Assembly (NCBI GenBank): GCA_902702965.1
Contig: CACRXP010000630.1
Location: 105,119-169,118 of the forward strand
From: Spirometra erinaceieuropaei
Lineage: Eukaryota > Platyhelminthes > Cestoda > Diphyllobothriidea > Diphyllobothriidae
Direction of reading: 5' to 3'
DNA: 64,000 nucleotides
The notes below the pieces were generated by a model, which searched no databases, was not told the DNA's origin, and was given only the letters and a program-made list of their open reading frames with translations. The position numbers and the translations under genes are program-made. Below are positions 59,071 to 64,000 of the stretch, one piece after another; within the stretch, counting starts at the first letter, position 1, and each line of letters opens with the position of its first letter.

Positions 59071-60394
59071 CTAGCAAACTCGGCATAAGGATGCAGCAAA
59101 ACTCGATGGACCTAAACTGAGCCACCAGGTTCTAACGAATTTCACGTCCATGTGGTTCATTCAAATGCGAGAACGTGCAAAGAAGCTAGAGGATCCAAAC
59201 TTCACCTGAATACGTAAAACTTCCACAAAGTTGGTTCCATAGGCGCGTTTAGTGAGATCGGTCAAGTTAAGTTGGAGATGATTCCACCCCTCCTCTAACC
59301 GCATAGGCATGGTGCATATGAATGGCTTTACGCGAGTTGTGCTTTGGTAGTTGCTGGCGCGAAAGCGTCGACGGATTCCCTTGTCATCCTGTATCTGAAG
59401 GTCAATAGTTTGTTAGAGCAAGATAGGAATAATTCGCTTACCTGGACTTCAAATGAGAAGTACTTGTTCAAATTTTTGACGATTAGCACTAGAAATGGCA
59501 GTTTTATGCCCAGAGCTTTGGATGGATCTGCAGGGCAGCTGATGAAGGTAGTGCTAGAGGCAGGCTGCATACTAAGGAGACTGGACGGACCTTATGTTAT
59601 TGCCCACAACCTCAAGGACGAGCGATTGTATATCGTTGTCAGTAATGCGCTTTATGTGCCCATTCTTAGCCTAAGGGGAAAAAGATGGAATAAGAGGAGT
59701 ATCGAAGACGAAAAAGGAAGCGTATTTCGGACGAAACTCGGCACAAAAGAAAACGTGGGGCTAGTTCAGTAGGAACAGACTTACGTTCTTCTATGTTCGA
59801 AATCTGGACTCACTGGAACGTGTCGAGGTCAGTGGTTTAAATACGTTACTTTTATCACAAAAACGTTTCAGTGTTATGGTTAGTAGTCCCATAAAAGAAA
59901 CGAGAAATTCGCGTGGTTCTCGGACTGTATGGCGGTGATCAGATTGTGAAGCAGTTAGGAACGTGGTTGTATCAAGCCAAGAAGTGCTGGAAATGATTAT
60001 GAATGGAGTCAAATGATTATCATGGAATTCCTACTACAAAATTACTGTGGGTAAAAAAATTCTTCGCTATAGTACTCAAACTATAACTGCTCAATCAGCA
60101 GGTCACTTCGGACTCCAGTAACAATCTCGCCTTCACGTGTGACGTTGTTGTTAGAATTGACGCTGTAACTTACTGCCTCGGTGTGGGTATAGGCAAATTT
60201 AAAGCATAAACAGACGTCATAATCGTCGTCGTTAGGTTTATGGCGTGCGGAAGTCGATACTTGGGCTGAAGTCAGGCAATATAAAGGTTTAAAAAACTGC
60301 ATAGTAATAGAATCCCGGAGTGCTTACAACAAATATACGCAACTGACCTAGAAAGCATATCACCCGAAAAATCTTACTGTACTTGTACTTAATA
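59071..60394. other. Unassigned; plus-strand frame of 142 codons
   Basis: A plus-strand frame at 59344-59772 is open for 142 codons. It starts without an ATG at its first codon, and its internal Met codons are late. No domain is recognised. The part [20 protein letters not shown] looks protein-like. It could be an exon or chance. Confidence 0.3.
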
Positions 60395-60700
60395 GAATTG
60401 TGAAGATAGCCGATCTAACCAGCCCCGATGATGTCGCGAAATGCGCCTCTCCAAGTGTGGCGATCTGCGTCAACGATCTTGAGAGCTCGACCGATCCCTC
60501 CAGCGACGGAGACCGAATACCGAGGGTACAAGAAAAAAGTCTATGCCTTGAGGGACTATGTCAATACTGGTTCGGGTTGATCCATTTGACGCCTACAGAT
60601 TGGCATCAGCGCCGGATCGCGAGGGCAACGGACGACGACGGGCGTGTCAAAACTACTCCTCTGGTTTCTTGAACGGCCTGAGATACTCTTCCCATATTGT
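60395..60700 (-). pseudogene. LINE-B 3' fragment (inverted)
   Basis: The reverse complement translates in mixed frames to DPALMPICRR, YPRYSVSVAG and WRGAFRDIIGAG, matching the C-terminus of LINE-B at about 48450-48660 (SVSVAGK, RGAIRDIIEA). The shared nucleotide core TCGGTATTCGGTCTCCGTCG lies at about 60506-60525 here and at 48556-48576 in LINE-B. It is a 5'-truncated copy, the usual product of incomplete reverse transcription, now badly decayed. Confidence 0.65.
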
Positions 60701-63700
60701 TGTAGTGATTTCGGACTCTCATTCGAAATACCCGGCGTAATTCACTCCGAGGAGACGGATTCCCTCGTTAGCCTATATGCTAGCTACACGACGCGTCCAA
60801 AGGTGGGACCTAATGGAACGGCCTTCGGTAAAGGTTAGTTACGTCAGGCTGTCGGGCCTGACGTATAAGCAGTTGTAGACCAGCGGCTACAGCGCCACTA
60901 GGGCGTGGAGGGTCATCTGGCACGCCGAATGTTTTATAAAATACCACGAAATTCGATGTCGTGCTGTGACATGGCGACCGTGAACCGCCATCAAGTAAGT
61001 TCGCTTGTCATTGCTGGCATGTGGTTTTCGTCGGGATCCGAATTACTAGAGGCAACGACTTCGGACAAAGAATTTAAGTGGTTCTTGTGGAGTCGCGTGT
61101 ATTCCAGATTTCTAAGAAATCTCATAACAATCCCCGTATCCAATATCGATTATCAGAAACAGTCTTTCGAATTTGCTTTTATAAAGGCCGTGCGAAGATG
61201 AGTAAACAAGAAAATAGGAATGCGGAACCTCGTCTGAACGCCGACTCAAATCCGGTGTGCCTGGGTCTGAGATTTGGAATGCCACGACATTCTTTCCAGT
61301 TCTTTGAATGGCAACTAGGACTGCTGCTTCATTTATCTTCACTTTATAGGATAACGGCATTAAAAGTGATGTTGTCCATTCAAATCGATCGATGGTAGAC
61401 CTCTGAAAGGATTTAAAGCGATTGGCAAACCAGTGAACCACTAACAGCAGGACCGCGGGTGTACTTTGAGTCCGTTTACCAATGTTAATTTCTGTCTTCT
61501 GTATGTTATTCACATACGCTGGTTAATGGGCGATGGCGTCACGACAAACGAAATCTCAGACAATTCAAACTGTAGGTAGCTGGAATCCGTGGAAAAGCCA
61601 TCTCGGTCGGTGAATAAGGATGACGCAGTTAACCAGTCAAGTTTTTAACTGACCGTGTATTCGTACGTTAGAGAGGGGGCGGGGTATAAATTAAGAAACA
61701 GAATACTAGTCAAAGCCCTCCAACGCTTACCGCAGGAAGGACATCCTCTGGGAGCGTGACCCATATCGAACGGTCGAGAGAAGCATTCACAGGAACGCAC
61801 GGTACACTGAGGCGATTGCAGAAAGCAAAGTGCCTGTCTTGATGCGTCAGGTGTGGTCTTTTTATGTGAATGTGCACCAATTCCACTAATTTCACGTGAT
61901 TAGGACGTCTACAAGCGCCCCCCGTTGACCTGCTGCTCCAGTTCGTATTTTTGCGGTCGCAGAAACTCTAACCCGCGTTGAGTGAAACTTGTAACTAGCT
62001 TAGGATTATCATAGCCTGTCGTAACTGGGTAAATATTACCGACGACGACATGCGAGACGATTGTCGTCGCTTTGGAGGAAATTATTTTAGTCCACTATGG
62101 CTGTCTTTGACTCACTTGGGAAATCAGAATGACGGCATGCTGCATGCTGCATGTTTGGAGCAGCACAATCTTATCGCCGTAGTTAAGATCCCTGATCTAC
62201 AGAGGACAGCCCGCCACAAAATCCGGGTGATCTGTCTGGGGGGGTGTAGTCTGCCCGTAGAGTGTAATAAAGCTAATGCCATCTCCGAAGTCGGCTGTCA
62301 ACGACACCGAGTCGTATCTTCTATAAGTTAGTCATAGTCAGCAAATGATAGAAAATGGCTTGTATTAAGGGTCGAAATTTCAGATGTCTGCCCTCAGATC
62401 CCTGGTGGTTGAATTGAACTGTACACAGCGAACTGCATACCGCTTACCATCTGTTCGAATTGTACGGTCAATGTGGCAAACAGGTATTGCAAAAAGACTT
62501 TGCACGAGAAACTTTTCCACAACACAAACGACAGATGCAATACTAAAAAGCCCTTCAGTGGCGGAAGCTTGTGGAGTTACTATCTTAGTACGGAAAGTTT
62601 TATGAAAAGTGGAAGTGCCCCAGCGTTAAAACACTACAGCGAGGCAAATACTATGATATCGCATGCTTACAGTCTTGTCCCATATCTGCAAAGGCTTGGA
62701 GCCCATACTAAACAGCATAGAGAGGAAGCCACTCTGAAAGGTGTTCCTGAACATCCGCGCACAGTTAGCAGTCCCAACTTTATATACTTTGAAAACCCCG
62801 CGGGCGATGGTTATTGGCCAATGATCTCCACAGTTAATTGGTACGTTATTTGTAGGCGGATCTTTAAAAACTCGTGTGCGGTGTCACAGGAGCAGCTTTA
62901 CCGGAGCATATTCGAGTCTTTCGCTGAATAAGAATATGTAATTAGGCGATCAAGTTGAGACAATGGATGTTTTGTGTTTTTTTTAACTTCGGTGAGCCAG
63001 ATAATTGGAAGTTTGCGGTTGCAAATAGGTATGCATACTTGTTTTGTGACCAAGCGGTTTAAGTGTGTAGTCTGTGTGCTGAAATCGTCAAGTCAAATCC
63101 TATGTTGGAAGGACAAGTCGGAAGGAAACAGAATGAGGGGTTCAATGTATACAGCATCCGGAATTGTCATCTCAGGCGACAACGATCACCGGCGGGGCCA
63201 GGGCTGGTGTTGACTGCATCCAGTTATACCTGAGAATCCTTAGGACAGTGGTGGCAGTCGTTTCTTAAGGCTCGTGGGCCCAGCTCGAGTGGTGTCTCGT
63301 GAGTGTGTGTTACATTTGCCAAGTGGTTGGGTCCCAATGGCGAAGGTTGCATGGAGGAGGGGCGTTCAAGTGGCCTAATTGGCAGCTGCGGTTATGCCCG
63401 AGCTGTTGGTCGTGTGGCTTCAGGTCAACGCGTTTGAAATGACTCGCTGAAAAGGGCGAATGGCCTTGAGTTGGCGATTTCTTGACAAATGACTTCAGAC
63501 TGGTCATGCTGGCTGCTCGCTAGAGTCGCAACCGCAAAACATAGCTCAAAACCATGACTCAATTTGGTTACAACGCCCTTTTTAGCTTACTTGGTCAAAA
63601 TGAGGACTCTTAAATAGTTATGTCCTCCGAGATTGAACGCGACCACGAATATGTGTCCGTGGAGAAAATGTTTGAAGCGCAAAGTATCCCAGGACCTCAC

Positions 63701-64000
63701 TTGACGCGTTTTCGCGCCTTGTACTGATCATTGCGAGGGCGCATGAAATAAATTCGTTAGGGTATTTCTCTACAGTGAAAAAAACAAACAAGGCCTATCT
63801 GCAATGTTTGGTATAATGATGCAGAATTGCGCATTTCACTGTCATTTCATGTGTGTACTATCGCTTCCTAAGATCCCTCATCAAAAATGTTAATTTTTCC
63901 GATTTTTCTATTCATGCATCGTGCCCCTCACAGAATGAGCTCTATCGATACTCTTCGCGAACCCTTCTGTATTCGCCATATACTAGTCGTCTGGTCGCAT
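60701..64000. other. Unassigned sequence
   Basis: No gene or repeat recognised. The longest frames are minus 61112-61513 (133 codons) and plus 62473-62931 (152 codons, ATG start, TAA stop). The latter has no known motif and no hydrophobic signal. A tandem GCATGCT run (three units) lies near 62136-62155. These frames are of a length expected by chance in a window of this size. Confidence 0.35.

Noticed and set aside
62473..62931. 152-codon plus-strand frame as a host gene
   Set aside because: No motif, no signal peptide, no splice or polyadenylation support; length is compatible with chance.

Overview
This window looks like a repeat-dominated, non-genic stretch of a flatworm genome, most probably a diphyllobothriidean tapeworm (Spirometra / Schistocephalus / Dibothriocephalus type). 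The evidence is two decayed non-LTR retrotransposons whose translated endonuclease and reverse transcriptase phrases match, from memory, the elements often annotated in those genomes as endonuclease-reverse transcriptase or 'craniofacial development protein 2-like'. Other support is a Penelope-like element, an AT-rich background with islands of GC-rich repeat, and no operons or prokaryotic signals. The assignment was not checked by a search. I see no confident single-copy host gene. The best candidate is a 66-codon minus-strand ORF with a signal peptide (23983-24183).

Layout. 1-14.4 kb: mostly unassigned sequence with one inverted copy of a GC-rich interspersed repeat (called X here) at 10380-10860. 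14.4-15.8 kb: a composite fold-back element with an adjoining 'cargo' segment; the same unit occurs inverted at 25990-27350. 16-20.4 kb: a second X fragment and a GC-rich, triplet-rich island (19390-19970). 20.5-50.5 kb: a cluster of fold-back DNA elements (family FB) with CAGT...ACTG ends, TA flanks and arms of about 400 bp. Two subfamilies are present, and FB5 and FB6 abut each other. Between 28.85 and 37.39 kb lies a direct segmental duplication of about 3.6 kb per copy, separated by an assembly gap (33015-33826). Each copy carries an FB element, unrecognised sequence and a small terminal-inverted-repeat element (Z) with a G-quadruplex-capable core. 39.6-40.9 kb: a decayed Penelope-like reverse transcriptase, followed by a hammerhead-like motif near 41.1 kb. 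45.2-48.7 kb: an RTE-like LINE (LINE-B) split by a full X repeat, so X was mobile by itself. 51.5-52.3 kb: a third Z element and a tRNA-derived SINE-like sequence. 53.8-59.1 kb: a second LINE (LINE-A) with C-terminal zinc fingers and an expanded Asp-codon tract, bracketed by X repeats. 60.4-60.7 kb: an inverted 3' fragment of LINE-B. 60.7-64 kb: unassigned.

Every autonomous element seen is broken: stops, frameshifts, and lost catalytic residues in the LINE endonucleases and in the LINE-B YADD box. The region reads as a transposon graveyard with nested insertions. Its most unusual parts are the fold-back family with its duplicated cargo-bearing composite, the nested X repeat, the Z elements with a G4 core, and the possible hammerhead relic next to the Penelope-like element.
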